This document shows, one piece after another, positions 8,105-15,948 of a DNA stretch of 64,000 bases. The stretch's first letter is position 1. Each line of letters starts with the position of its first letter. This DNA comes from Rhizobium sp. P38BS-XIX. Its GTDB lineage: Bacteria > Pseudomonadota > Alphaproteobacteria > Rhizobiales > Rhizobiaceae. The stretch covers positions 186,001-250,000 of the forward strand of contig NZ_JABAIJ010000007.1 in the NCBI RefSeq assembly GCF_012641435.1, given 5' to 3'. The notes below the pieces were generated by a model. That model was given only the letters and a program-made list of their open reading frames with translations. It was not told the DNA's origin and searched no databases. The translations under genes were made by a program, and so were the position numbers.

Positions 8105-9172
8105 TCAGGTCTTCGGCGTCCCACCGCGCCGTTCGAGCGCGGTTCTGCGGATGATGTCGGCGATTTCCGGGCTGCTGCTGGATAGCATCTGGAAATCCGA
8201 CGAATAGAGCGACAGCAGCGAGACTTCGGTTGCCGCGCTGACGGTTGCCGAGCGCGGTTCGCCGCTGATCAGCGCCATCTCGCCGAAGAAGCTGCCGGTG
8301 CCGAGCTCCACGGGGCTCGGTGTGGCGACGCTGACGCGGCCCTCGACGATGAAATACATCTGGTCACCGGCATCACCCTTGCGGCAGATAATGCCGCCGG
8401 CCGGCACGACACGAGGTCTCAGCGCTCTGACGATCTCGATGAGTGCACCTGAACCGAGTTTCTGGAACAGCGGCACGCCTGCAACCAGCTGCCAGTTGCG
8501 CACGAAATCCTGGCGGCGAACCTCTTCGTAGAAACCCGTGGCGAGGATACCGGCCCAGAGCGCAAAGATGCCGATGCCACTCATCATGACCAGCCCGGCG
8601 AGTATACGACCGGCGAAACTTTGCGGAATTTCGTCGCCATAGCCTGTCGTCGAAAGCGTAACCACCGCCCACCACATGGCCAGCGGGATGCTGCCGAACT
8701 TGTCGGGCTGGGCGTCGCGCTCGATGATGTAGGCGGCGAGTGCCGCGCCGAACAGAACGATGCAGAAGATCGAGGTGACGCCGATCAGGTTGCGCGCTTC
8801 CTTGCTCAGGACCCTGCCTAACAGCCGGAAAAAAGTCGAGCCGCGCAGAGGCTTCAGCAGCCAGACGGCGCAAAAGAGGCTCTGGTCACGCCCGCGGACG
8901 AAAAGGAATGCGACCATGGGGACCAGAACCGCAAGCACATCGACTGTGGTTTCGAGCGCGCTGCCACGAGCCTCTCTGGTCCGCTGCATGAACAGCGTCT
9001 CGATCAATTGGAGGACATAGGCAGCCCAGACACCGGCAAGCAGGACTTCCAGAATCAACCTGGTCTGTCCGCTCATATCGGGCGTCGTCAGTGCCGCCAC
9101 GGTCAGCAGACCGATTGCGGCGAGCAGCGCATTCAGCGATGCGGAAATCTTCGAGAAAGAAAGCGCCGACAT
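8105..9172 (-). CDS. Cyclic-nucleotide-gated potassium channel (MlotiK1-like)
   Basis: A 355-residue protein with six membrane helices, a pore loop with the K+ selectivity filter TTGYGD at residues 175-180, and a C-terminal cyclic-nucleotide-binding domain. In that domain the phosphate-binding cassette FFGEMALISGEPRSA places Arg307 where MlotiK1 of Mesorhizobium has its cyclic-nucleotide contact. The total length also equals that of MlotiK1. Such channels have a voltage-sensor-like domain with few charges and open on cAMP binding. The gene is single and oriented toward the hydrolase at 6998, separated by 132 bases. Physiological role in rhizobia is not established. Confidence 0.92.
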   Translation of the reverse strand: MSALSFSKISASLNALLAAIGLLTVAALTTPDMSGQTRLILEVLLAGVWAAYVLQLIETLFMQRTREARGSALETTVDVLAVLVPMVAFLFVRGRDQSLFCAVWLLKPLRGSTFFRLLGRVLSKEARNLIGVTSIFCIVLFGAALAAYIIERDAQPDKFGSIPLAMWWAVVTLSTTGYGDEIPQSFAGRILAGLVMMSGIGIFALWAGILATGFYEEVRRQDFVRNWQLVAGVPLFQKLGSGALIEIVRALRPRVVPAGGIICRKGDAGDQMYFIVEGRVSVATPSPVELGTGSFFGEMALISGEPRSATVSAATEVSLLSLYSSDFQMLSSSSPEIADIIRRTALERRGGTPKT

Positions 9173-9375
9173 TCAATACCCTAACTGGCTCGCCACTCTC
9201 CCAGAATAGGATCCCCTCGCTTGAAACGTAAAGGGCTCACAGGGAATGCACGGCAAGCAAGTGTTGACGAGGCTGTGTTGACAAAGTCACAGCGTGCGTT
9301 GCACGCAAACCGATCCGATAGGCGTGTGAGGCGCATCCTGGTGAATTTTCGATTGAGAAACCGTAGGAGTCATAG

Positions 9376-9744
9376 TTACCGAGATTGCCAGTCCGGTGCG
9401 TTCTCTAAAACGGGTGGCCAATGCGGTTCATGTTCATGATCCGCCCATGGTGGATCAACTACATAGTCAGCGTCACAATACTCACGAAGCCATTGAGCGG
9501 CACGCTCCTCGCAGTATCGGGAATTCAAAGGGGCTCCTTCCTCGCTTAACTCCATGTTGTTTGTAAAAATGGTGAAAAGCGTTTCCACCGCGCTAGGTTC
9601 ATGCAGCACCTGAGAGTAATCGATGCCCTCAAGGAGTGGGTATCCGACAGAACCATTAGCAAGCCAAAGTGAAAATCTAGCTATTGCTCCACGAAGATCG
9701 GGATGCATTCGGCGAGGTTCCCCATCCTCCTTCAAATGATGCAT
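9376..9744 (-). CDS. Orphan small acidic protein, possible immunity protein
   Basis: A 122-residue soluble acidic protein (MHHLKEDGEPRRMHPD...) with many Asp/Glu, Trp and Pro residues near the C-terminus. A GGAG site lies 7 bases before the ATG. It has no membrane segment or signal. Its size, acidity and position directly after a decayed reading frame that overlaps its start by 13 bases resemble an immunity gene left behind by a toxin. This is inference; the family is not recognised. The surrounding DNA is richer in A+T than the flanking core genes. Confidence 0.5.
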   Translation of the reverse strand: MHHLKEDGEPRRMHPDLRGAIARFSLWLANGSVGYPLLEGIDYSQVLHEPSAVETLFTIFTNNMELSEEGAPLNSRYCEERAAQWLREYCDADYVVDPPWADHEHEPHWPPVLENAPDWQSR

Positions 9745-10009
9745 TCATGTTCTCCATTTTTTTGCGCAATCGCAACATACTTCCCTTTGTCTGACAGGTT
9801 AAGCAATTCCTATCGCTGCATTTGTCGCGCCGGCTGCCGCGAAAATCTGGGTTCCATACTTTGGACATTCTTTGGAATCGCCGCCGACTATTCCGGTTGC
9901 GGTAATTATGAGGCAGCACGAGATGTTACTGGGTCCAATAGATCTTGTTTTTCTCGGCATGATCAGCGACAAGCGTCATATGGTACCCAGTTTCCCACGT
10001 CCTGGGCCT
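9732..10009 (-). pseudogene. Decayed reading-frame fragments upstream of the orphan gene
   Basis: No intact gene fits here, but the minus strand contains protein-like pieces in different frames. One (10009-9926) reads ...WETGYHMTLVADHAEKNKIYWTQ-stop; another (9809-9732) reads ...LSDKGKYVAIAQKNGEHECII-stop and overlaps the start of the next gene. The two are out of frame with each other and lack starts. This looks like a frameshifted remnant of a former gene, perhaps a toxin C-terminus. It may also be chance. Confidence 0.3.
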
Positions 10010-10489
10010 TTATCGCTGCGTGACATCCAACGGCAGTCCCTTGAAGGGCTTGATTTCCTTTAAAACGAAAGTCGTCTGCATCTCCTTGATGCGCGGCAGG
10101 CGCCGCACGACGGCCATGGCGAAATCCGCGTAGCTGTCGAGATCGGCGGCGACCACTTGCAACAAAAAGTCGGCGTCGCCGGCAATGCTGTAGCAGGCGA
10201 CGACCTCGCTCAGCTTTAGGACATCGCGCGAGAATTCTTCGGCTTCGGCTTCGCTATGGCTATCGATCTTTACCCTGATGAAGGCGAGGACACCGAGGCC
10301 GATCTGACGCCTGTCCAGCGTTGCCGTGTATCCCTGGATGACACCGGTTTCCTCCAGTTGGCGCACACGCCGCCAGCAGGGAGACGTCGAGAGGCCGACC
10401 TCCGAGGAAAGCGCCTGGTTCGTCAGGCGGCCGTCTTTCTGCAGGGCGCCGAGGATTTTCATGTCTAGGGGTTCAAGCGCTGTGGGCAT
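10010..10489 (-). CDS. Lrp/AsnC family transcriptional regulator
   Basis: A 159-residue regulator. An N-terminal winged helix-turn-helix (about residues 6-60, with DMKILGALQKDGRLTNQALS and STSPCWRRVRQLEE) is followed by the RAM/AsnC ligand-binding domain (LGVLAFIRVKI, then GDADFLLQVVAADL). Members bind DNA as dimers to octamers and respond to amino acids. The ATG at 10489 has GAGG 6 bases upstream; a TTG at 10501 is a poorer option. It is divergent from the DUF2000 gene at 10622, an arrangement suggesting it controls that gene. Confidence 0.93.
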   Translation of the reverse strand: MPTALEPLDMKILGALQKDGRLTNQALSSEVGLSTSPCWRRVRQLEETGVIQGYTATLDRRQIGLGVLAFIRVKIDSHSEAEAEEFSRDVLKLSEVVACYSIAGDADFLLQVVAADLDSYADFAMAVVRRLPRIKEMQTTFVLKEIKPFKGLPLDVTQR

Positions 10490-10621
10490 ATGTGGCCTCA
10501 ATTATGATGAAATTAGGTAGGCTCTACCATATTTTATAAATTATGGGCAATGAAAGGTAAGAGTGCTCTGGGGATCGGGGATAGTCTTGTCGGCGTGCAA
10601 TGACAATCCAACAGGAACTCC

Positions 10622-11038
10622 ATGCTCCCCGATATTCGTCTCGCCATCGTCATCAATCCGGCTTTGCCGCTGGGGTTGATCGCCAACACCGCTGCGGCCA
10701 TTGCAATCGGGCTGGGCGCGCGCTTTCCCGCTCTTGCCGCGCGGCAATTGAGTGACAGGGAAGGGCGCACGATCGACATCAGCTCGAATCTGCCTGTCCC
10801 GATGCTGCAGGCCGACGCGGAGGCCATCACGGCGCTGTTGCTCAAGGCCCTCGCACAGCAAGGCGAGCAGGCGATCGTGCCATTTCCGGCCTTCGCAAGA
10901 TCGTTGCATGACTACAGGGAATACGAAACAGCCTTTCCGGATCGCGATCTCGCTGGCGAGGTGATCGATGGCCTTGGCATAGCCGGCCCGTCGAAGTGGG
11001 TTAAGTCGCTGACGGGGTCGTTGAAGTTGCTGCGGTGA
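10622..11038 (+). CDS. DUF2000 family protein
   Basis: A 138-residue protein with the DUF2000 pattern: an N-terminal strand (DIRLAIVINPALPLGLIANTAA) followed by GLGARFP, ending with a basic KWVKSLTGSLKLL. The family has a fold related to peptidyl-tRNA hydrolase 2, but its function is unknown. An AGGAA site lies 5 bases before the ATG. It stands back to back with an AsnC-type regulator, which probably regulates it. Confidence 0.8.
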   Translation: MLPDIRLAIVINPALPLGLIANTAAAIAIGLGARFPALAARQLSDREGRTIDISSNLPVPMLQADAEAITALLLKALAQQGEQAIVPFPAFARSLHDYREYETAFPDRDLAGEVIDGLGIAGPSKWVKSLTGSLKLLR

Positions 11039-11054
11039 TGCTCACAAAGAAAAG

Positions 11055-11153
11055 GGCCGGCTTGCGGGATAGAGAGGTCCGCGTCGCCGGCCGAGCAAGA
11101 CTGAAGAAGAAGGGACGATACACTTCAGTCATCGGATGATGGTGTATCCGATG
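11055..11153 (+). other. Structured intergenic segment with two inverted repeats
   Basis: Two inverted repeats lie in the gap after the DUF2000 gene. GGCCGGC (11055-11061) pairs with GCCGGCC (11086-11092) around an inner GCGGGA/TCCGC pairing, and CATCGGAT (11130-11137) pairs perfectly with ATCCGATG (11146-11153). Neither is followed by a T run. They could be a factor-independent end of transcription, a small RNA, or operators. The rest of 11039-11253 shows no gene. Confidence 0.3.
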
Positions 11154-11253
11154 GTGTAATTGATAGATCCACCAGTCTGAACGATCTCCGAACCATGTAT
11201 TCATCTGCGGTTCACGCGATCTCATGATCGAAATCCAAGTGATCCGGCGGGGT

Positions 11254-11282
11254 CTTGAACTCCGGAAAAGCGATCCCCATCT
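11254..11282 (+). promoter_or_regulatory. Sigma-32 (RpoH) heat-shock promoter
   Basis: CTTGAAC (11254-11260) and CCCCATCT (11275-11282) are separated by 14 bases, an almost perfect match to the RpoH promoter consensus. It lies about 105 bases before the small heat-shock gene, leaving a leader of roughly 95-100 bases. Confidence 0.8.
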
Positions 11283-11289
11283 CAATCCT

Positions 11290-11387
11290 GCGGGTGCCAA
11301 ACGGGCCTGCTGAACCGTCCCGAGACCGCCAGAAGTGGGGTCATGGGACAAGATCAGAATCGCAATCGTCGCTCACAGGAGGACTCC
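11290..11387 (+). promoter_or_regulatory. Candidate ROSE-like RNA thermometer
   Basis: Rhizobial hsp20 leaders usually carry a ROSE element, in which a UYGCU motif pairs with the ribosome binding site and melts on heating. Here TCGCT (11369-11373) lies 3 bases before AGGAGGA (11377-11383). GTC (11368-11370) can pair with GAC (11382-11384), leaving a G opposite a G as in known ROSE hairpins. Leader length (about 98 nt) and the sigma-32 promoter fit. The upstream hairpins were not modelled. Confidence 0.5.
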
Positions 11388-11852
11388 ATGCGTCACGTAG
11401 ACTTCTCTCCCCTTTATCGTTCCACCGTCGGTTTCGACCGTTTGTTCACCATGCTCGACAGCCTTGCCCAGCCGGATCAGGCTCAGACCTATCCGCCCTA
11501 CAACATCGAGCGGACCGGTGAGAACACTTACCGTATCACCATGGCCGTTGCCGGTTTCGACGAAACGGAACTGAGCATCGAGGCTCATGCCCACGTGCTC
11601 CACGTCAAGGGCGAAAAGAGCGATGAGCCGGCCGAGGCCAGCGAATATCTCTATCGCGGCATCGCCAAGCGTGCTTTCGAGCGCCGCTTCCAGCTCGCCG
11701 ACCATGTCGAGGTCCAGGCTGCTTCCCTGAAGAATGGTTTGCTGCACATCGATCTGCTGCGCAACATTCCGGAAGCCATGAAGCCCCGCCGCATCTCCAT
11801 CGCGGCTGAGCAGGTGGAAGCTCCGAAAGCTATCGAAGCTCGCGTAAACTAA
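11388..11852 (+). CDS. Small heat-shock protein, Hsp20/IbpA family
   Basis: A 154-residue ATP-independent chaperone that holds unfolding proteins for refolding by DnaK/ClpB. The alpha-crystallin domain spans about residues 35-130 (NIERTGENTYRITMAVAGF, LHVKGEK, YLYRGIAKRAFERRFQL, LKNGLLHIDLLRNIPE). The N-terminal DFSPLYRSTVGFDRLF is typical of the IbpA type. The ATG at 11388 has AGGAGG 6 bases upstream. Control is probably double: RpoH transcription and a ROSE-like leader. Two terminators follow. Confidence 0.95.
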   Translation: MRHVDFSPLYRSTVGFDRLFTMLDSLAQPDQAQTYPPYNIERTGENTYRITMAVAGFDETELSIEAHAHVLHVKGEKSDEPAEASEYLYRGIAKRAFERRFQLADHVEVQAASLKNGLLHIDLLRNIPEAMKPRRISIAAEQVEAPKAIEARVN

Positions 11853-11860
11853 GAAATGCG

Positions 11861-11889
11861 ATCGATGGCGATGCAACATCGCCATCGAT
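11861..11889 (+). terminator. Hairpin after hsp20
   Basis: A perfect 13-base-pair stem (ATCGATGGCGATG with CATCGCCATCGAT) around a CAA loop, starting 9 bases after the hsp20 stop codon and followed by TTTGAT. Likely the first of two terminators for hsp20. Confidence 0.6.
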
Positions 11890-11912
11890 TTTGATCCTCC
11901 CAAGATCAAAAA

Positions 11913-11940
11913 GCGGCGCCCCATCGGGGCGCCGCTTTTG
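11913..11940. terminator. Bidirectional rho-independent terminator
   Basis: A perfect 10-base-pair GC stem (11913-11922 with 11926-11935) with an ATC loop. TTTTGTTTT follows on the plus strand and TTTTTGAT on the minus strand, so it can end transcription from both hsp20 and the convergent transporter gene. Confidence 0.85.
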
Positions 11941-11964
11941 TTTTGACCTGTTTGTCCAGATGTC

Positions 11965-12984
11965 TCAGGCTGCGTTGGGCGCCTCACTGGTTTTTGCCGC
12001 CGTCTTGGCTGCTTCCCGCCGCTTTGCCGCATCCGCATATTTCTGGGCGAGTACCGCGCAGGTCATCAACTGGATCTGATGGAACAGCATGAGCGGCAGC
12101 ACGATGGCACCGATGCCCTGGCCGGCGAAAATGACGTTTGCCATCGGCACGCCGCTCGCCAGCGACTTTTTCGAGCCGCAGAAGGTGATGGTGATCTCGT
12201 CGGCCTTGGAGAAGCCAAGCGCACGGCTGCCGAACATAGTGATGCAAAGTACCATCGCCAGAAGTACCATATTGGCGACGATGATGGTCGCGATATCGAC
12301 CAGCGAGAGCGTGTGCCACAGGCCTTCGACCACGGCCTCGCTGAAAGCCGAATAGACGACCATGAGGATCGAGCCGCGATCGACCGGCATCAGCAGCGTC
12401 TTCTTCGAGCGGATCCAGTTTCCGATCCACGGCTGCAGCAGCTGACCGGCGATGAAGGGAGCGAGCAGCTGCAGCATGATCTGCCACAGGACGTCCCAGG
12501 AGAAACCGCCCCCCTGACCGCCGACCGAGAAGAGGGCGCCGACGAGCAATGGTGTGAGGAACATGCCAAAGATGTTCGATGCCGAAGCCGAGCAGATGGC
12601 GGCCGGCACATTGCCGCCGGCAATCGACGTGAAGGCGATGGAGGACTGCACCGTCGAGGGCAGCACGCTCAGGAACAGCAAGCCGGTATAGAGCGATACC
12701 GGCAGGACGCTCTCGGGAAGAATATGGCCGATCACCAGCACCAGCAGCGGGAAGATGCCGAAGGTCGTCAAAAGTATCACGAGATGCAGGCGCCAGTGCA
12801 GCATGCCGGCGATGACCACATCGCGCGACAGTCGCGCGCCGTGCAGAAAGAACAGCAGGCCGATGGCAAAATTGGTCGCTATGCCGAAGTAGCGGGCGCT
12901 CGCTCCCTGAACCGGAAAGAAGGATGCCGTGATGACGGTCAGCACCAATAGCATGGTGAAGGTATCTGGAAGAAAGCGGCGCAT
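11965..12984 (-). CDS. SBF-type (bile acid:sodium symporter-like) transporter
   Basis: A 339-residue inner-membrane protein with nine or ten hydrophobic helices. It belongs to the SBF-like branch (YfeH type) of the bile acid:Na+ symporter family: FAIGLLFFLHGARLSRD in the second helix, LPSTVQSSIAFTSIAGGN and SASASNIFGMFLTPLLVG in the core, and CGSKKSLASGVPMAN, typical of the re-entrant ion-binding region. The substrate is unknown. It is divergent from a LysR-type regulator at 13092 that likely controls it. Confidence 0.85.
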   Translation of the reverse strand: MRRFLPDTFTMLLVLTVITASFFPVQGASARYFGIATNFAIGLLFFLHGARLSRDVVIAGMLHWRLHLVILLTTFGIFPLLVLVIGHILPESVLPVSLYTGLLFLSVLPSTVQSSIAFTSIAGGNVPAAICSASASNIFGMFLTPLLVGALFSVGGQGGGFSWDVLWQIMLQLLAPFIAGQLLQPWIGNWIRSKKTLLMPVDRGSILMVVYSAFSEAVVEGLWHTLSLVDIATIIVANMVLLAMVLCITMFGSRALGFSKADEITITFCGSKKSLASGVPMANVIFAGQGIGAIVLPLMLFHQIQLMTCAVLAQKYADAAKRREAAKTAAKTSEAPNAA

Positions 12985-13091
12985 CGTGCCTACCCCAATC
13001 GCATTACAAGTCTCAGTGAATAATCCTTGCAGATAGACCTATTGTGATCCACGATGCAAGGAATAACAGTTATCGTGATATAGGATAAGTA

Positions 13092-13949
13092 ATGCTGGAT
13101 CTGACGCAATTGCGCAGCTTTGTTGCCGTCGAGCAGATGGGCAGCTTCACGCTGGCAGCCGAGCGGCTCGGTCTGGGGCAATCGACCGTCAGCCAGCATA
13201 TACAGCGGCTGGAAACGGAGCTGGGGCGCAAGCTGCTGGCACGCGATACGCACCGTGTCGTGCTGACCGGCGATGGGGAGGCGCTGCTCGGCCATGCGCG
13301 GCAGATGCTGTCAATCGAAGGCGAGGTGCGGCAGCTTTTCGCCGGCAACAGCCTGCGCGGCAATCTGCGGCTCGGCGTTTCCGAGGATTTCGTCACCAGC
13401 CAGCTTCCGGATGTACTGGAGGAATTCGTCCTTTCGCATCCGTCCGTCGATCTGGAGCTGACGGTCGCGCTCAGCGGGACGCTTTATGAAATGCAGGATA
13501 ATGGCGATCTCGATCTGGTGCTTGCCAAGCGTCGGCTCGGCGACGTCAGGGGCACGCTCGTCTATCGCGAGCCGCTGGTCTGGCTGGCGCGTGACCCGGA
13601 TCGTATTCGCAGGCTTGCAGGCCCGCTGCCGCTGATCGCCTTTCCGGCACCGAGCGTCACGCGCGCGGTTGCCTTGGAGGCGTTGCGTCGCCAGCAGATG
13701 CCGTGGCGCATCGTCTGCACTTGCGGCAGCCTCAGCGGTCTGATGGCGGCAACCCGCGCCGGGATGGGCGTACTGGTGCAGCCCAAAAGTATGGCGCCGG
13801 CCGGTTTGACGGAAATAGCGCCCGGCTGGCTGCCGGCATTGGAAGACGTGGAATTCGTGCTGGTGCCGCGCAAGGGCGCAGACCAGCTGATCGTGAAGGC
13901 GCTTTCGGACGATATCCTTGCGAAGGTGAGAGGGCCGAGGGCTGCCTGA
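13092..13949 (+). CDS. LysR family transcriptional regulator
   Basis: A 285-residue regulator. The N-terminal helix-turn-helix (about residues 1-60: MLDLTQLRSFVAVEQMG, then STVSQHIQRLETELG) is followed by a periplasmic-binding-protein-like effector domain (about 90-285; GNLRLGVSEDFV...). An AGGA site lies just before the ATG. The 107-base intergenic gap shared with the divergent SBF-type transporter contains ATCGTGAT and a near-inverted copy (ATCACAAT/ATCGTGG), possible regulator sites. The likely target is the transporter. Confidence 0.92.
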   Translation: MLDLTQLRSFVAVEQMGSFTLAAERLGLGQSTVSQHIQRLETELGRKLLARDTHRVVLTGDGEALLGHARQMLSIEGEVRQLFAGNSLRGNLRLGVSEDFVTSQLPDVLEEFVLSHPSVDLELTVALSGTLYEMQDNGDLDLVLAKRRLGDVRGTLVYREPLVWLARDPDRIRRLAGPLPLIAFPAPSVTRAVALEALRRQQMPWRIVCTCGSLSGLMAATRAGMGVLVQPKSMAPAGLTEIAPGWLPALEDVEFVLVPRKGADQLIVKALSDDILAKVRGPRAA

Positions 13950-14137
13950 TGGCGGTCATCTCAGTGGCGCTGTTAAAAAACATCGTCGCAACATTGGGGT
14001 AGGACAACATCTTGTTTCGCCGGCTGATGTTTCCCTTTTGGCGTGTCTCGTCGCATTCTTTCGCGCTTCAGGCCGGAGTCAGCTTGCGATGCTAGCTTGC
14101 TTCACGATTGGTGAACTGCGCGGGGAATTCCGTCTCG

Positions 14138-14275
14138 ATGACTTATGGTGCCGTCTTCATTTCCGGCCTTGTTGCCTGCGTCATGGCGATGACGATGATC
14201 GTTCACCGTGCTCCGGCATTTAGCCGCGGCGATCTGTCTAATTCGGCGATGTTCATCCACCGCAATTTGAACTGA
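14138..14275 (+). CDS. Possible 45-residue membrane protein
   Basis: A short frame encoding MTYGAVFISGLVACVMAMTM then a polar tail ending FIHRNLN. It has one clear hydrophobic helix (about residues 3-22). GGGGAA lies about 12 bases before the ATG, and a terminator hairpin follows 18 bases after the stop, which supports a real small gene. It is too short for certainty. Confidence 0.4.
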   Translation: MTYGAVFISGLVACVMAMTMIVHRAPAFSRGDLSNSAMFIHRNLN

Positions 14276-14292
14276 CCTGCCGAAAATGCGCA

Positions 14293-14328
14293 AGCGCCGC
14301 ATGGCCCTGATGCCGGCTGCGGCGCTTT
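14293..14328. terminator. Rho-independent terminator
   Basis: AGCGCCGCA (14293-14301) pairs perfectly with TGCGGCGCT (14318-14326), with a further GGCC/GCCGGC pairing in the loop, followed by TTT. It lies between the possible small gene and the 3' end of threonine aldolase, and may serve both. Confidence 0.55.
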
Positions 14329-14337
14329 CCCATGTCG

Positions 14338-15384
14338 TTACGCCAGGCAGGCGAGGAAGTTCGTCACGTCAGCCTCGGTCGTAGCGAAGCTGGTGACCAG
14401 GCGGATCAGTGTTTCGCCTTCACCGACCAGTTCCGGCTGCGATTCCGGAATCGGCCACTCGTAGAACTTCGCACCCTTGTCTTCGGCGGCCTTGGACGCG
14501 GATTTCGGGATGATGGCGAAGACTTCGTTCGATGTGGTCGGCCAGGCCAAACGCGTACCCGGAGCCTTCTCGAGGCCGGTGCGCAGGCGGTCGGCCATGC
14601 CGTTGGAGTGGCGGGCGAGATCGAGCCAAAGACCATCCTGGAAATAGCCATCGAACTGAGCGGCGATGAAGCGCGACTTCGAGAAGAGCTGGGCGGCGCG
14701 CTTACGGATGAAGTGCATTTCCTTTGCCTTCTCCGGATCGAAGAAGACGATCGCCTCGGCGCACCAGCAGCCGTTCTTGGTGCCGCCGAAAGACAGAATG
14801 TCGACGCCGCGCTTCCATGTCATCTCGGCCGGGGTCGCGCCGAGAGCGACAAGGGCGTTGGCAAAGCGTGCGCCGTCCATATGCAGCGGCAGGCCGGCAG
14901 TCTTGGCGACGGAGGCGACGGCATCGATCTCCGCGAGCGAATAGACGGTGCCGATTTCCGTCGCCTGCGTGATTGTCACAGCGGCGGCACGGCCGTGGTG
15001 TACGGCATCCTGCGGAAAGCGGGCGATCTTGGCGGCAAGCGCTTGAGGATCGATCTTGCCGGCCGATCCCTTGACCGTCGCGAGACGTGCAGAACTGAAG
15101 AAGTCCGGCGAGCCGCATTCGTCTTCGGCGACATGCGCCTCGCTATGACAAAAGGTGATGCCACCCGGCTTCTGGACGCTGGCCAGTGACAGAGAATTGG
15201 CGGCAGAACCGGTTGCCACGAAGAAGACGGCAACCTCGCGTTCGAAAACCTCGCTGAATTTGGCTTCGACCTGCTGGTCAAGGTCGCTCAAGCCGTATGC
15301 GGTGGCAAAGCCTCCAGACTCGGCAAGAAGACGTTCGGCGATCTTGGAGTGGGCGCCGGCCCAATTATCGGAGGCAAAGAACAT
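14338..15384 (-). CDS. ltaE: Low-specificity L-threonine aldolase
   Basis: A 348-residue PLP enzyme of the beta-eliminating lyase family that splits threonine or allo-threonine into glycine and acetaldehyde. The start MFFASDNWAGAHSKIAERL fits bacterial members, with LHMDGARFANAL (PLP-binding Asp) near residue 170 and the PLP-lysine motif SFGGTKNG near 200. It acts in the cytoplasm in glycine/threonine metabolism. Single gene, divergent from gltB. Confidence 0.93.
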   Translation of the reverse strand: MFFASDNWAGAHSKIAERLLAESGGFATAYGLSDLDQQVEAKFSEVFEREVAVFFVATGSAANSLSLASVQKPGGITFCHSEAHVAEDECGSPDFFSSARLATVKGSAGKIDPQALAAKIARFPQDAVHHGRAAAVTITQATEIGTVYSLAEIDAVASVAKTAGLPLHMDGARFANALVALGATPAEMTWKRGVDILSFGGTKNGCWCAEAIVFFDPEKAKEMHFIRKRAAQLFSKSRFIAAQFDGYFQDGLWLDLARHSNGMADRLRTGLEKAPGTRLAWPTTSNEVFAIIPKSASKAAEDKGAKFYEWPIPESQPELVGEGETLIRLVTSFATTEADVTNFLACLA

Positions 15385-15948
15385 GGAAATGCACCAATCA
15401 AAGAGAGTGAGTTAAGGCGTGATAAATAGGATCGGCAGGACATTATGCCAATGCAAAAACCTATCAAGTGCATGAACTTGAAGGATCCATCACAGAAATT
15501 GATCTACGCAATCAACAAATAAAATGATGCGCCGTAGCGAAACTTTATTGCTCGATTTATGCAACAAAGGCAATCTTCCGTCTTTCGTTGACGAAATTTT
15601 GCCGTTTTGCTCTTGCGAAGGCCTGAGCTTTCTGGCATAGAGCTGATGAATTAGGACAGGGTTGCTGTCCTATTTTGGCCACCAAGGCCGAAGATGCGCT
15701 GGAGGGTCCTGACGCTGTCGGGATTTCAAGCTATAGTCACCGGGAGCACGTCCGTTCAAGCCTTCGAGGCTGTGGGCGATGCGGCGGTGGAATAGCAAGG
15801 CGCGGAACGCTGACGACGGGCTCCACATGGCGCCATGGTTCGCGGCCGGATCTTCACAAGGCAACAGAGCTGTCGCGCGTCGGCGCCGGAAACGGACCGC
15901 GCGGGACGAAGGATCGCCCGCGACGCGGGCCTTACCGGAGGGAAGACG
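15385..15948 (+). promoter_or_regulatory. Long gltB upstream region with palindromes
   Basis: No gene is convincing in these 564 bases between ltaE and gltB. Three symmetric elements are visible: TTTCGT-TG-ACGAAA (15583-15596, a 14-base palindrome), TAGGACAG/CTGTCCTA with a 5-base loop followed by TTTT (15652-15676, terminator-like), and GCCCGC/GCGGGC about 15 bases before the gltB ribosome binding site. These are candidates for an operator, an attenuator and a translation-control hairpin. No clear promoter was found. Confidence 0.35.

Noticed and set aside
11001..11351. Minus-strand frame over the hsp20 promoter and leader
   Set aside because: Overlaps a well-supported sigma-32 promoter and has odd composition (Thr/Arg/His-rich) and no ribosome binding site.
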